Shown here piece after piece: positions 19,151 through 28,387 of a stretch of DNA of 64,000 nt (its first letter is position 1; each line of letters starts with the position of its first letter). A program made the translations under genes and the position numbers. The stretch is from NCBI GenBank assembly GCA_963747535.1, contig CAVVFX010000025.1, forward strand, positions 394,312-458,311, in the 5' to 3' direction. The notes under the pieces were generated by a model that did no database searches, was not told where the DNA came from, and saw nothing but the letters and a program-made list of their open reading frames with translations. The DNA comes from CAVVFX01 sp963747535. GTDB lineage: Bacteria; Acidobacteriota; Terriglobia; Bryobacterales; Bryobacteraceae.

Positions 19151-19599
19151 ACTGCCCTCACCTTTGGCGGCTGTTCATTCAACACCAGCCAGTACAAACC
19201 AAGCTGCTCGATACACTGGGCAAACTGTCTGAAGTCCACCGGCTTCCGAATATAGCTATTGACTCCGAGATCGTATCCGGCCGCGAGGTCCTGTTCCTCT
19301 TTGGAGGAGGTCAGGATTACCACGGGCAACCGCCTCGTTCGCACATCAGCCCGAATGCGGCGGAGCACCTCTAGCCCGGATAATTTGGGAAGGTTGAGAT
19401 CGAGCAAGGTCAGGGCGGGCAGCTCAGAAACGTCGCGGCCCGCGTGAACGCCCGTGCCCAGCAGGTATTGCAAGGCGGTCTCGCCGTCTTCGGCGACCAC
19501 CAGCTCGTTGGCAATACGACTCTTTTCGAACGCCCTCTGAGTGAGTTCCACATCGCTCGAATTGTCTTCGACCACGAGGATGACCTTTTCGCCATTCAT
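19147..19599 (-). CDS. Single-domain response regulator (RcpA-like)
   Basis: 150-aa receiver-only protein with no output domain. The acidic pocket is in LVVEDNSSDVEL, the phospho-acceptor Asp in LTLLDLNLPKLSG, the Thr in VVILTSSKEEQD and the Lys in YIRKPVDF. This form, with an extended alpha-4 region, resembles the RcpA-type partners of phytochrome-like kinases. It starts inside the stop of the upstream kinase (ATGA) and ends inside the start of the downstream hybrid kinase, so all three are translationally coupled. Confidence 0.93.
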   Translation of the reverse strand: MNGEKVILVVEDNSSDVELTQRAFEKSRIANELVVAEDGETALQYLLGTGVHAGRDVSELPALTLLDLNLPKLSGLEVLRRIRADVRTRRLPVVILTSSKEEQDLAAGYDLGVNSYIRKPVDFRQFAQCIEQLGLYWLVLNEQPPKVRAV

Positions 19600-22500
19600 A
19601 CTATTTCTCCAATCGTGAAGTAGAACGTTGCGCCCTGATCGATCTGGGCCTCGGCCCATACACGGCCGGCATGGCGACTGATGACGCGCTGCGCGGTTGC
19701 CAGGCCAATGCCCGAGCCCGGGAACTCGGACGTTCTGTGCAGGCGCTGAAACGCGGTGAAAAGCTTATCGGCATATGCCATGTCGAACCCGACTCCGTTG
19801 TCCCGAACGTGGAAAACCTGTTGGCCCTTGTGGCCCGTTTTGGCGAATTCGATACGCGCCTGGGCGCGGAGACCGGTGAATTTTACGGCATTCCCCATCA
19901 GGTTGGTAAGCGCTACCTCGAGAAGCCTGGCGTCACCGAGGGCAGTCAGACCCGGTTCGATGAGGAACTCGATGTCGCGACCGGCGTTCGCCGCACTCAA
20001 TCGATCGGCGACGCTCTGCGCGACGCCCGTAAGATCGACGGGAACGAGCTGCATTTCCGACCGCGTGACGCGTGAAAGTTGTAACATGTCGTCAATCAGA
20101 CGCCCCATGCGCTGCGCCTCCGAACGGACCCGATCAAGGTACTTCTGGGCCCGTTCGTCGAACTGGCTGCCATAGTCTTCAGCGAGCGCGAGGCTCCAGC
20201 CGTCGATGCCGCGGAGCGGCGCTCTCAAGTCGTGCGAGACGGAATAGGCGAAGGCTTCCAGTTCCTTATTGGCGGTTTCAAGCTGCGACGTGCGCTGGCG
20301 AACCCGCTGCTCGAGTTGAGAGTTGAGGAGACGGATCTCCAACTCGGCCTCCTTGCGCCGCGTAATATCCATGTTGACGCCGGTAAAACGAACCGGTTGA
20401 CCCCGGCCGCCTTCTCCTTCGAAGCGCACTCCTCCATGCGAGGCGATCCAGTGGACCGATCCATCCGGCCAGACGACACGGAACTCGTGATGATAGGCCC
20501 CACTGTTGGCTCCGGCAGTGGCCTGGTTTACCGCTTCCCGGGTGCCGTCGCGGTCTTCTGCATGGATTCGCGAGGTGGCCTCGTCGTAGTCGATCTGACC
20601 GCCTGTCCGGTACCCGAACATATCGCGGCAGGCATCGTCCCAGAACACCTCGCCTGTCTGAAAGCGATAGTCCCAGGCTCCGAGTTCTGCGGCCTCCAAA
20701 GCCAATCGCCGCTGCTCGGACGCCTGCCGCAACGCCTCTTCAGTCTTCTGCTGCTCGCTGATGTTGGTATTGGTGCCGAACCAGCGGACAATCTCGCCAT
20801 CACGGTCGCGGACCGGCATCACTCGCGTAAGAAAAGGCCGAAACGCACCATCCGCGCCCTTGAGGGGAAAAACCATGTCAAACGGTTCTCCAGTCGCGAT
20901 CGATGCCTTCCAGCGGTCAAGAACCGTGGGCAACGCCGCCGGGTCGTGGACCGATTTCCAGCCCCAGCCCTTCATATCATCGGGAGTCGTGCCAGTGTAC
21001 TCGTACCAGCGCTGGTTGTACCAGAAGATCCAGCCGTCGGCATTCGCCATCCAGCACAACTGCGGAATCGCGTTGGCCAGGGTCCGGAACTGAGCTTCAC
21101 TTTCGCGCACAGCCTGTTCGGACTGCCTCTGTTGCGTAATATCTTCGCTAAACAAGACGATGCCGCCGATGCTTCCGTCGAGTTGGTGCCAGGGCTGAAT
21201 CTCCCACCGGAGCCACTGTTCGGTGCCATCGGATCGAGAGAACCGCTCCCCGGGATGGCTCTCAATCGCTCCCGCCAGACACCGGCGGTGAATTTCGCGC
21301 CATTCTTGCGGGACCTCGGGGAATACGTCGTAGTGACTGCGACCCGCCAGTTCCTGCTCGCCCAGGGCGTAATCTTCCCGGAACCGCTTACTTGCGGCCA
21401 GGTAGCGCATGTCGCGGTCGAACATGGCGATCGCCACCGGCGCGAATTCCGCAAAGTGCCTCAGGTCCTGCTCGCGCAACTGTAGAGCTTCTTCAGTTTG
21501 CTTGCGCACGCTGATATCGAAGACAATGCCGGTATAACGCACGGGGTGGCCGGCGGCATCCCGCAACGGACGTCCGCGAGCCAGCAGCCAGCGCTCGCCG
21601 CCGCAAACACGAAATTCGACGGTCAATTCGGTTCCCGTACGGGCAGCCTCCGTCGCGACTTGTTCGGCATTTGCCCGGTCGTCTGGATGCATGACCTCGC
21701 GCCAGGCTTCGTAGGACGGCGCGCGGCTATGCGGCTGGAGGCCATACAGCTCCCACAATTCCTCGGACCACACGTTCTCGTTGGTCTTGAGGTCCCACTC
21801 CCATGTGCCGGCGTGGGCTGCATCGAGAGCCAGGCGGAGACGCTCCTCGCTCTGCTGGATGGCTTGGCGCCCCAGTTCGAGGTTCCGGCTATCCCGCTCG
21901 ATCACCGAGCCGGCGAGGAACAAAAGCAGCATGAGGCTGCCGCTGCCCGTGCCTAGAATCCACCGCGTGCGCATGGCCTCCGCTTCGGCCGATCGACTTC
22001 GCTCCGCCAGCAGCAACTGCTCTTTTTCTTCAACCGTACGCAGGACTTCGCGACTTTCGTCCATGATCCGCTTGCCCTCGCCGGTGCGACCTGCGAGAAC
22101 TGCGTCCAGCCCCGCCTCCCGGCGCAGCAAAATAGCCTTCCGGAGCGCGAAGAACTTCGCCTTCGCGAGCCGGTCAAGAGTGTCCATCGACGCCTGCTGG
22201 CCCGGGTTGTCGGAGGTCAACTGCCGGAGAGTCTGCCGCGCTGACATCTCATCTCGCGAAGCGGACTGAAAGGGCTCGAGGTAGCTTTCATCGCCGGTGA
22301 GCACGTAGCCGCGTACCCCGGTTTCCGCGCCCTGGAGGTCCGACAACAGCGCGTGGGCGGCGTTCAGAACCTGGTATGAATGCCTGACCCAGTTTTCACG
22401 GTCCTTTTCCCTTTCGAAATCGGCATACAACAGGCGGGTCAAGACCACCAGCACAAGGAATGCGCTCGTGAGTAACAGCGTCCGTCGCACTGCCGAGCCA

Positions 22501-22916
22501 TCCCCTTGTCTGGTTGCGTCCGTGTGCAATGAACTTGGCGGGGGAGCGGTCAGCAGACTGATGCAGGCACCCCCGGCGACGAGTGCTGCCAGACTCCAAG
22601 TCTCGCGCGGGTCTGCAACAGCGAAGGAGTAGCGGGGTTCCAGGAAAAAGTACGCTGTGAGAGGCACGCTAAGTAGAGTGGCGAATACCCCCGGCCCGAG
22701 CCCCCCGATTCGCGCGGACGCCACAATGGCGATCAGGAATGTGAACAGCACCTGCCCGGAACCGACCACCGGATCGAGGGCGAGCCTCACCGCCAGCGCT
22801 AAAACTACGAAAGACGCAGCGATGCCATATCGCCAGAGTCTCGAGGACCCAGCGAAATTGGTCAGATTCTCAACAGCGCCCACGAGCCTTCGGTCCCACC
22901 GGCAGGTCTCCAGCAC
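19596..22916 (-). CDS. Membrane sensor histidine kinase with CHASE3 and multiple PAS domains
   Basis: 1106-aa sensor. Residues about 25-125 form a membrane block like the KdpD-type DUF4118 (AASFVVLALAVRLALDPVVG and GLGPGVFATLLSVPLTAYFF). A periplasmic CHASE3-like domain follows (about 150-320; GAETGVRGYVLTGDESYLEP), bounded by two further TM segments. Four PAS/PAC units come next (about 355-860). The HisKA domain has SVSHDLRAPLRGI and the HATPase domain has NLMGNAVKFTG and GSGIGLATAQRVI. The end matches phytochrome-class kinases. It is first in the three-gene phosphorelay operon. No chromophore Cys motif is seen, so light sensing is not claimed. Confidence 0.92.
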   Translation of the reverse strand: MLETCRWDRRLVGAVENLTNFAGSSRLWRYGIAASFVVLALAVRLALDPVVGSGQVLFTFLIAIVASARIGGLGPGVFATLLSVPLTAYFFLEPRYSFAVADPRETWSLAALVAGGACISLLTAPPPSSLHTDATRQGDGSAVRRTLLLTSAFLVLVVLTRLLYADFEREKDRENWVRHSYQVLNAAHALLSDLQGAETGVRGYVLTGDESYLEPFQSASRDEMSARQTLRQLTSDNPGQQASMDTLDRLAKAKFFALRKAILLRREAGLDAVLAGRTGEGKRIMDESREVLRTVEEKEQLLLAERSRSAEAEAMRTRWILGTGSGSLMLLLFLAGSVIERDSRNLELGRQAIQQSEERLRLALDAAHAGTWEWDLKTNENVWSEELWELYGLQPHSRAPSYEAWREVMHPDDRANAEQVATEAARTGTELTVEFRVCGGERWLLARGRPLRDAAGHPVRYTGIVFDISVRKQTEEALQLREQDLRHFAEFAPVAIAMFDRDMRYLAASKRFREDYALGEQELAGRSHYDVFPEVPQEWREIHRRCLAGAIESHPGERFSRSDGTEQWLRWEIQPWHQLDGSIGGIVLFSEDITQQRQSEQAVRESEAQFRTLANAIPQLCWMANADGWIFWYNQRWYEYTGTTPDDMKGWGWKSVHDPAALPTVLDRWKASIATGEPFDMVFPLKGADGAFRPFLTRVMPVRDRDGEIVRWFGTNTNISEQQKTEEALRQASEQRRLALEAAELGAWDYRFQTGEVFWDDACRDMFGYRTGGQIDYDEATSRIHAEDRDGTREAVNQATAGANSGAYHHEFRVVWPDGSVHWIASHGGVRFEGEGGRGQPVRFTGVNMDITRRKEAELEIRLLNSQLEQRVRQRTSQLETANKELEAFAYSVSHDLRAPLRGIDGWSLALAEDYGSQFDERAQKYLDRVRSEAQRMGRLIDDMLQLSRVTRSEMQLVPVDLTGVAQSVADRLSAANAGRDIEFLIEPGLTALGDARLLEVALTNLMGNAVKFTGLRAQARIEFAKTGHKGQQVFHVRDNGVGFDMAYADKLFTAFQRLHRTSEFPGSGIGLATAQRVISRHAGRVWAEAQIDQGATFYFTIGEIV

Positions 22917-23275
22917 CCAAAGAAGGGAATGCTCCAGAAGTTATAGCATCCTGTACGCCAACGTACTTACAATTTGCGAAGTGCTTCGGCGAACATCAAA
23001 GCAAAAGACTTAGACGCTTCCAGCCCGAAGGCTGAAGGGGAAATTCGACCTTCATGTGCGCGTAGTAGCTCAGGCCACACAGAATGGTTGGGTGTAGATA
23101 GCGAACGTGATACAGCATCGGCCAACGTAATCTGTCCGTCAACCGTAAAGACTGTGCAGCTGTTGTCGTCTCACCCTCCTATTTTTTCTAACTAAAGAAA
23201 CTTGACAATGAGACACTAATATTCAATAATGAACAACAGAGCTAGACCGAAGCTAGGAGGCGCTCAACACATCTT
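22917..23275. other. Divergent intergenic region between the sensor kinase and dnaK
   Basis: 359 bases without a gene. It must hold the leftward kinase promoter and the rightward dnaK promoter. I see a small hairpin at 23017-23037 (CTTC-C-AGCC, loop CGAA, GGCT-G-AAG with a bulge) and an AT-rich stretch from 23180 to 23235 holding the candidate dnaK promoter. No CIRCE element (TTAGCACTC/GAGTGCTAA) is present. No tRNA or open frame with coding character was found. Confidence 0.5.
23202..23230 (+). promoter_or_regulatory. Candidate dnaK promoter
   Basis: TTGACA at 23202-23207 and AATAAT at 23225-23230, spaced by 17 bases, 45 bases before the dnaK ATG. A ribosome-binding site AGGAGG lies at 23255-23260, unusually far (15 bases) from the ATG. 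The bases CTTGACA, then 7 bases, then ACTAATA at 23201-23221 have the spacing of an HspR-binding HAIR site (CTTGAGT-N7-ACTCAAG) but match it only 5/7 and 4/7, so operator status is weak. Confidence 0.4.
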
Positions 23276-25189
23276 ATGGGTAAAATAATCGGAATCGATC
23301 TAGGGACCACCAACTCGGTGGTCGCCGTTATGGAAGGCGGACAACCAACTGTTATCGCCAACCAGGAAGGAGCACGTACCACTCCGTCCGTCGTTGCCTT
23401 TACGAAGAGCGGAGAACGGCTGGTGGGCCAGGTTGCGAAACGCCAGTCTATCACCAACCCCGAAAACACTGTTTTCTCGATCAAGCGGTTCATGGGTCGC
23501 CGCTACGACGAAGTCAGCGAAGAAATGAAAATGGTCCCGTACAAAGTCATACGCGGCGACAACAACGATGTCCGCGTAGACATCAGCGGGAAAAAGTATT
23601 CGCCGCCGGAAATCTCGGCTATGATTCTCGGCAAACTGAAGGAAGCGGCCGAAGCCTATTTGGGAGAGAAGGTCACCGAAGCGGTGATCACCGTTCCCGC
23701 CTACTTCAACGATTCACAGCGCCAGGCCACCAAGGACGCCGGAAAGATCGCGGGCCTGGATGTCAAGCGCATCATCAACGAACCGACCGCGGCAGCTCTG
23801 GCCTACGGCCTCGACAAGAAAAAGAACGAGACCATCGCTGTCTATGACTTTGGCGGCGGCACTTTCGATATCTCGATCCTCGAAGTCGGCGACGGCGTGG
23901 TGGAAGTGAAATCTACCAACGGCGACACCCATCTCGGCGGCGACAATATCGATCAGCGCATCATGGAATGGCTGATCGCTGAGTTCAAGAAGGACCAGGG
24001 CATCGATCTTTCCAAGGACCAGATGGCTCTGCAACGCTTGAAAGAAGCCTCGGAGAAAGCCAAAATGGAGCTTTCGACGCTGCTTGAAACCGAGGTCAAC
24101 CTACCCTTCATCACGGCCGACCAGACCGGCCCCAAGCACCTTGTGGTCAAGCTGACGCGGTCGCGTTTTGAACAGATGTGCGACGACATTTTCCGCCGCG
24201 CAGTCGGACCCTGCGAGCAGGCCATCAAGGATGCCGGCGTCAGCCCGTCACAGATCGACGAAGTCGTGCTGGTTGGCGGTTCCACCCGTATCCCGAAAAT
24301 CCAGGAGATGGTGAAGAACCTGTTCGGCAAAGAGCCCAACAAAACCGTGAATCCTGACGAGGTCGTAGCCGTCGGCGCGGCTGTCCAGGGCGGCGTTCTG
24401 GGCGGAGAAGTCAAGGATGTGTTGCTCCTCGACGTCACCCCGCTCTCACTTGGAATCGAAACGTTGGGCGGCGTGTTCACCAAACTGATCGACCGTAACA
24501 CCACTATTCCGACGCGTAAGAGCGAGGTGTTCTCGACGGCCGCGGATAACCAGACTTCGGTCGAGATCAAAACTTACCAGGGCGAGCGCGCCATGGCTCG
24601 CGACAACCGGTTGCTGGGCGTGTTCCAACTCGTGGGGATTCCATCGGCGCCGCGCGGGATACCGCAAGTCGAGGTCACCTTTGACATCGATGCCAACGGC
24701 ATTCTGAACGTGACGGCGAAGGATCGTGCGACCAACAACGAGCAGAAGATCACCATCACCTCCTCCTCGGGCCTGTCCAAGGATGAAGTCGAGAAGATGG
24801 CGAAGGACGCCGAGTCCCACGCAGCCGACGACCGCAAACAGCGTGATCAGATCGAGGCCCGCAATCGGGCCGACGCGATGGTGTACAACGTCGAGAAGAC
24901 GCTCAAGGAACATCGCGATAAGGTCGGTCCCGAGGACGCCAAGAACATCGAGGACGCTCTCGAAGAGACCAAGAAGGCGATGAACGAGAACGATCCTGTC
25001 AAGCTGAACGCCGCGACAGATAAGCTCACTACAGCGAGCCATAAGCTCGCGGAGGCGATGTACAAATCGACGTCGCAGACCGGTGGCACTCCGCCGCCGG
25101 CCGATGGCGCTGGTAGTGGTCCGCAGCAGGAAAATAAGAAGGACGACGTAGTCGACGCCGAATTCGTGGATGTCGATGACAAGAAGTAA
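23276..25189 (+). CDS. dnaK: Molecular chaperone DnaK (Hsp70)
   Basis: ATP-driven chaperone, 637 aa. Family signatures are intact: GIDLGTTNSVVAVMEGGQP, VITVPAYFNDSQRQATKDAG, IINEPTAAALAYGLDKK, VYDFGGGTFDISILEVGDG and VLVGGSTRIPKIQEMV. The substrate domain holds DVTPLSLGIETLGGVFTKLI, and the C-terminal lid ends with the acidic DDVVDAEFVDVDDKK tail. It heads a dnaK-dnaJ-hspR block. The ATG at 23276 gives the canonical MGKIIGIDLGT start. Confidence 0.99.
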   Translation: MGKIIGIDLGTTNSVVAVMEGGQPTVIANQEGARTTPSVVAFTKSGERLVGQVAKRQSITNPENTVFSIKRFMGRRYDEVSEEMKMVPYKVIRGDNNDVRVDISGKKYSPPEISAMILGKLKEAAEAYLGEKVTEAVITVPAYFNDSQRQATKDAGKIAGLDVKRIINEPTAAALAYGLDKKKNETIAVYDFGGGTFDISILEVGDGVVEVKSTNGDTHLGGDNIDQRIMEWLIAEFKKDQGIDLSKDQMALQRLKEASEKAKMELSTLLETEVNLPFITADQTGPKHLVVKLTRSRFEQMCDDIFRRAVGPCEQAIKDAGVSPSQIDEVVLVGGSTRIPKIQEMVKNLFGKEPNKTVNPDEVVAVGAAVQGGVLGGEVKDVLLLDVTPLSLGIETLGGVFTKLIDRNTTIPTRKSEVFSTAADNQTSVEIKTYQGERAMARDNRLLGVFQLVGIPSAPRGIPQVEVTFDIDANGILNVTAKDRATNNEQKITITSSSGLSKDEVEKMAKDAESHAADDRKQRDQIEARNRADAMVYNVEKTLKEHRDKVGPEDAKNIEDALEETKKAMNENDPVKLNAATDKLTTASHKLAEAMYKSTSQTGGTPPPADGAGSGPQQENKKDDVVDAEFVDVDDKK

Positions 25190-25226
25190 CGACGAGAAGT
25201 AATGCAGGCTTGAAGTCCGTGCCTTC

Positions 25227-25253
25227 GCGCAGCGGCTCAACAGGCCGCTGCGC
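25227..25253. other. Strong hairpin between dnaK and dnaJ
   Basis: GCGCAGCGGC, loop TCAACAG, GCCGCTGCGC: a perfect 10-bp GC-rich stem in the 78-base gap between dnaK and dnaJ. It is followed by CCTGTTAAC, not a T-run, so full termination is unlikely. Attenuation or mRNA processing, giving more DnaK than DnaJ, would fit. Its GCGCAGCGGC core resembles sequence next to the repeat at 47.0 kb. Confidence 0.6.
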
Positions 25254-25267
25254 CCTGTTAACTTAAT

Positions 25268-26473
25268 ATGCCAGCCGCGCCAAAACACGACTATTACGAC
25301 ACTCTCAAGGTCCCGCGTAACGCGTCTGCGGACGATGTTCGCAAGTCGTACCGCAAACTCGCCCGAAAGTATCACCCCGACCTCAATCCCGGCGACAAAG
25401 CAGCCGAAGAACGTTTCAAGAATGTCCAGGAAGCCTACGACATTCTGAGCGACCAGAAGAAGCGCGAAATGTACGACCAGTACGGCTTCTATTCGGAAAA
25501 TGGCTATCCGGGAGCTGGCCCGGGACCTGGCGCAGGAACTCAGCAGGCGCCCAACATGGATTTCGGCGGCTTCGATTTCACCGACTACTTTTCCCGGGGC
25601 GCCGGTGGGGCCGGCGCCGGTGCTGGCGCCGGGTCCGGCTCGCGCACCCGCGAAACAGGCGGCGGATTCAAGGACATCTTCTCCCAATTCTTCAAGGGCG
25701 GCGGCGAAGAGGAGCCTGCCCAGGCCGAAAAGGGCTCCGACCTGGAATACGCCCTCTCTATCGATTTCTGGCAGGCGATTCGCGGGACTCAGGCGACTAT
25801 CAACGTGACCCGCCACGAAGTCTGCCCCACCTGTCACGGCCTGGGCAACAGCGCTTCCGGATCCGCCACTTGTCCCGAGTGCAGCGGCAGCGGCCACGTC
25901 ACTCAGATGGCTGGCGCGATGAAGTTTAATCTCACCTGCCCCCGTTGCGGCGGAAAAGGACGCTTAAGCAAGTCCTGCCCGACCTGTCACGGCGATGGAC
26001 GCGTGTCTAAAACCGAGGTTGTCGAAGTCCGCATTCCGGCCGGTGCACAAAACGGCTCGCGTTTGCGGGTCGCCGGTAAGGGCAATGCCGGCACCATGGG
26101 TGCTCCTCCTGGCGATCTCTATATCACCACGCGAGTCGAGCCGCATCCATTTTTCAACCGCGAAGGCGATAATATATTGATCAAAGTGCCCGTAACCGTG
26201 ACCGAAGCCGGACTGGGAGCCAAGATCGAAGTTCCCACCATTGAAGGGAAGGCGATCCTGAAGGTCCCACCGGGAACTCAGAACGGCCAGAAATTCCGTA
26301 TGCGCGAAAAAGGCGTCTTCAATGCGCGCAAGAACCAGCACGGTGACCAGATCGTGGAGGCGGCAATCCAGGCGCCCAAAGTTCAGAACGAAGAGACCAA
26401 GGATCTGCTCCGCAAACTCGCGGAGCTCAATCCTGAAGATCCGCGTGCGGAACTGTGGGCCCAAACGGCGTGA
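25268..26473 (+). CDS. dnaJ: Co-chaperone DnaJ (Hsp40)
   Basis: 401 aa. The J-domain (residues 7-72) carries the HPD motif (ARKYHPDLNPGDK). A Gly-rich linker follows (about 80-125, with repeated GAG units). The zinc-finger region holds four cysteine motifs (CPTCHGLG, CPECSGSG, CPRCGGKG, CPTCHGDG). The C-terminal substrate domains end with the usual client-binding folds (AGKGNAGTMGAPPGDLYI). A type I DnaJ therefore. It lies 78 bases after dnaK, behind a strong hairpin, and 18 bases before the MerR/HspR-like gene. Confidence 0.96.
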   Translation: MPAAPKHDYYDTLKVPRNASADDVRKSYRKLARKYHPDLNPGDKAAEERFKNVQEAYDILSDQKKREMYDQYGFYSENGYPGAGPGPGAGTQQAPNMDFGGFDFTDYFSRGAGGAGAGAGAGSGSRTRETGGGFKDIFSQFFKGGGEEEPAQAEKGSDLEYALSIDFWQAIRGTQATINVTRHEVCPTCHGLGNSASGSATCPECSGSGHVTQMAGAMKFNLTCPRCGGKGRLSKSCPTCHGDGRVSKTEVVEVRIPAGAQNGSRLRVAGKGNAGTMGAPPGDLYITTRVEPHPFFNREGDNILIKVPVTVTEAGLGAKIEVPTIEGKAILKVPPGTQNGQKFRMREKGVFNARKNQHGDQIVEAAIQAPKVQNEETKDLLRKLAELNPEDPRAELWAQTA

Positions 26474-26491
26474 GAATGTCAGAGTGAATCA

Positions 26492-26872
<381 letters not shown>

Positions 26873-26931
26873 CGGAGCCTGCCGCAACAACCGGATAGCG
26901 CCCTTCGCCCGCCTTGCGCCAAAATCGTAGC

Positions 26932-27603
26932 ATGCCAGGCGTCGACAGCCTCTGGACCAGCGGCTACGCGCGGCTCGGTGGCCTCCTCACGCGTGAGGAA
27001 TGCGAAGCGACCCGCGCCCTTTACTCCCAGCCAGACCTCTTCCGCAGCCGCATCGACATGGCGCGTTACCGTTTCGGACGGGGTGAATACCAATACTTCG
27101 CTTACCCCCTTCCCGCGCGGCTCGACCAACTCCGCCATGAACTCTACACCCGCCTGGCCCCGGTGGCTACCGAATGGATGGCTGCGCTCCGCCTTCCAGC
27201 CGAATATCCCGAATCGTTAGACGCGTTCCTCGCGCAGTGTCACGCCGCCGGTCAGACACGGCCGACGCCCCTGCTTCTGCACTACGTCGCAGGCGACTTC
27301 AATCGCCTGCACCAGGATCTTTATGGCGACATCGTTTTCCCCTTCCAAGTAGTCACGTGCCTGAGCCGCCCGGACGAAGATTTTGGCGGCGGCGAACTCC
27401 TGCTGGTCGAGCAGCAACCGCGCGCTCAATCGATCGGGCACTCGATTCGCCTGGAACAAGGCGAAGCCGTGGTGATCACCACGCGATACCGTCCGTCGAA
27501 AGGAGCGCGCGGCTATTACCGCACCAACTTCCGCCACGGGGTCAGCCCGCTGCTCTCCGGCGAACGCTTCACGTTGGGGTTGATTTTCCACGATGCTACG
27601 TGA
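26932..27603 (+). CDS. 2-oxoglutarate/Fe(II)-dependent oxygenase superfamily protein
   Basis: 223-aa putative dioxygenase. The jelly-roll facial triad is visible: HQDLYGD (His-x-Asp) near residue 130 and the distal His in FRHGVSPL near residue 206. The preceding Arg/Tyr segment (GARGYYRTN) is suited to 2-oxoglutarate binding. The start ATG at 26932 lies 59 bases after the HspR-like gene; the frame is open to 26914 without support. Members of this family include protein and small-molecule hydroxylases, and no substrate can be given. Confidence 0.75.
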   Translation: MPGVDSLWTSGYARLGGLLTREECEATRALYSQPDLFRSRIDMARYRFGRGEYQYFAYPLPARLDQLRHELYTRLAPVATEWMAALRLPAEYPESLDAFLAQCHAAGQTRPTPLLLHYVAGDFNRLHQDLYGDIVFPFQVVTCLSRPDEDFGGGELLLVEQQPRAQSIGHSIRLEQGEAVVITTRYRPSKGARGYYRTNFRHGVSPLLSGERFTLGLIFHDAT

Positions 27604-27642
27604 AGGCCATTTGCGACGTCTACTATTGAATAGGTACATCAG

Positions 27643-28317
27643 TTGAACCTACTTCTTTTCGGCGCAACCGGTATGGTCGGGCAGGGCGTTCTGCGCGAAT
27701 GCCTGCTGGATTCGGACGTGCAAGTGGTAGTGACGGTGGGGCGAACCGCGACCGGCGTACAGCATCCGAAATTGCGCGAAATCGTGCACCCCGATCTGTG
27801 GAACTACTCGTCCCTTGAAGGGGTATTGTCCGGTCTTGACGCCTGTTTCTTCTGCCTCGGAGTCTCGTCAGCGGGAATGCGGGAAGCCGAGTATAACCGC
27901 GTCACATATGGGATTGCGATTGCGGCCGCTGCAACGCTATCCCGGCTCAACCCGCAAATGACTTTCGTCTACGTTTCGGGCGCAGGCGCCGACAGTTCTG
28001 AGCAAGGCCGCGTCATGTGGGCTCGCGCGAAGGGCAAAACCGAAAATGCGTTGCTGCGCCTGCCCTTCAAAGCCGTTTATATATTTCGCCCTGGCCTAAT
28101 CCAGCCCTTGCACGGAATCCGTTCCAGAACGACGTCGTACCGCGTATTATATGCGATCATCAAACCGCTGCTGCCGTTGCTGCGCCGGGCCTTTCCCGGT
28201 GCCATTCTTACCACCGGGACAATCGGCCGGGCCATGCTCGCGGTAGCCCGTCGCGGCGCCCCGAAACAGATTCTGGAAAGCAAGGATATCAACGCGATCG
28301 CGGACGCGACAGGCTGA
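27643..28317 (+). CDS. NAD(P)-binding oxidoreductase, atypical SDR family
   Basis: 224-aa Rossmann-fold protein starting at a TTG. The nucleotide-binding motif is at the N-terminus (LLLFGATGMVGQGVLRECL), with a hydrophobic strand ACFFCLGVSSAG and TFVYVSGAGADSS. The C-terminal half has FRPGLIQPLHGIRS and LPLLRRAFPGAILTT. This type is close to the NmrA/HTATIP2-like epimerase-family proteins; enzymatic activity is unproven. No ATG is available near the Rossmann motif. It converges with the glycosyltransferase gene at 28388, with a hairpin repeat between them. Confidence 0.8.
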   Translation: MNLLLFGATGMVGQGVLRECLLDSDVQVVVTVGRTATGVQHPKLREIVHPDLWNYSSLEGVLSGLDACFFCLGVSSAGMREAEYNRVTYGIAIAAAATLSRLNPQMTFVYVSGAGADSSEQGRVMWARAKGKTENALLRLPFKAVYIFRPGLIQPLHGIRSRTTSYRVLYAIIKPLLPLLRRAFPGAILTTGTIGRAMLAVARRGAPKQILESKDINAIADATG

Positions 28318-28354
28318 AAGCATCCACCACCGTCAGGAGCACAGGACGAGCATT

Positions 28355-28380
28355 GGTGGCGCGGGCGGTTTCGCCTGGGG
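28355..28380. repeat. Third copy of the GCGGTTTCGCC hairpin repeat
   Basis: GGTGGCGCGGGCGG followed by TTTCGCCTGGGG. It has the same layout as the two copies at 13294-13367 (GGTGG, purine-rich stem, GCGGTTTCGCC core), but with a weaker stem (GGCGGTTTCGCC). It sits in the 70-base gap between two convergent genes. Confidence 0.6.
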
Positions 28381-28387
28381 TCCGATT

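Noticed and set aside
23201..23221. HAIR operator for HspR
   Set aside because: Spacing is right but only 5/7 and 4/7 bases match and the arms are not symmetrical. It is noted as a weak possibility and not annotated as an operator.
24446..25897. 483-aa leftward frame opposite dnaK and dnaJ
   Set aside because: Antisense shadow of two conserved chaperone genes.
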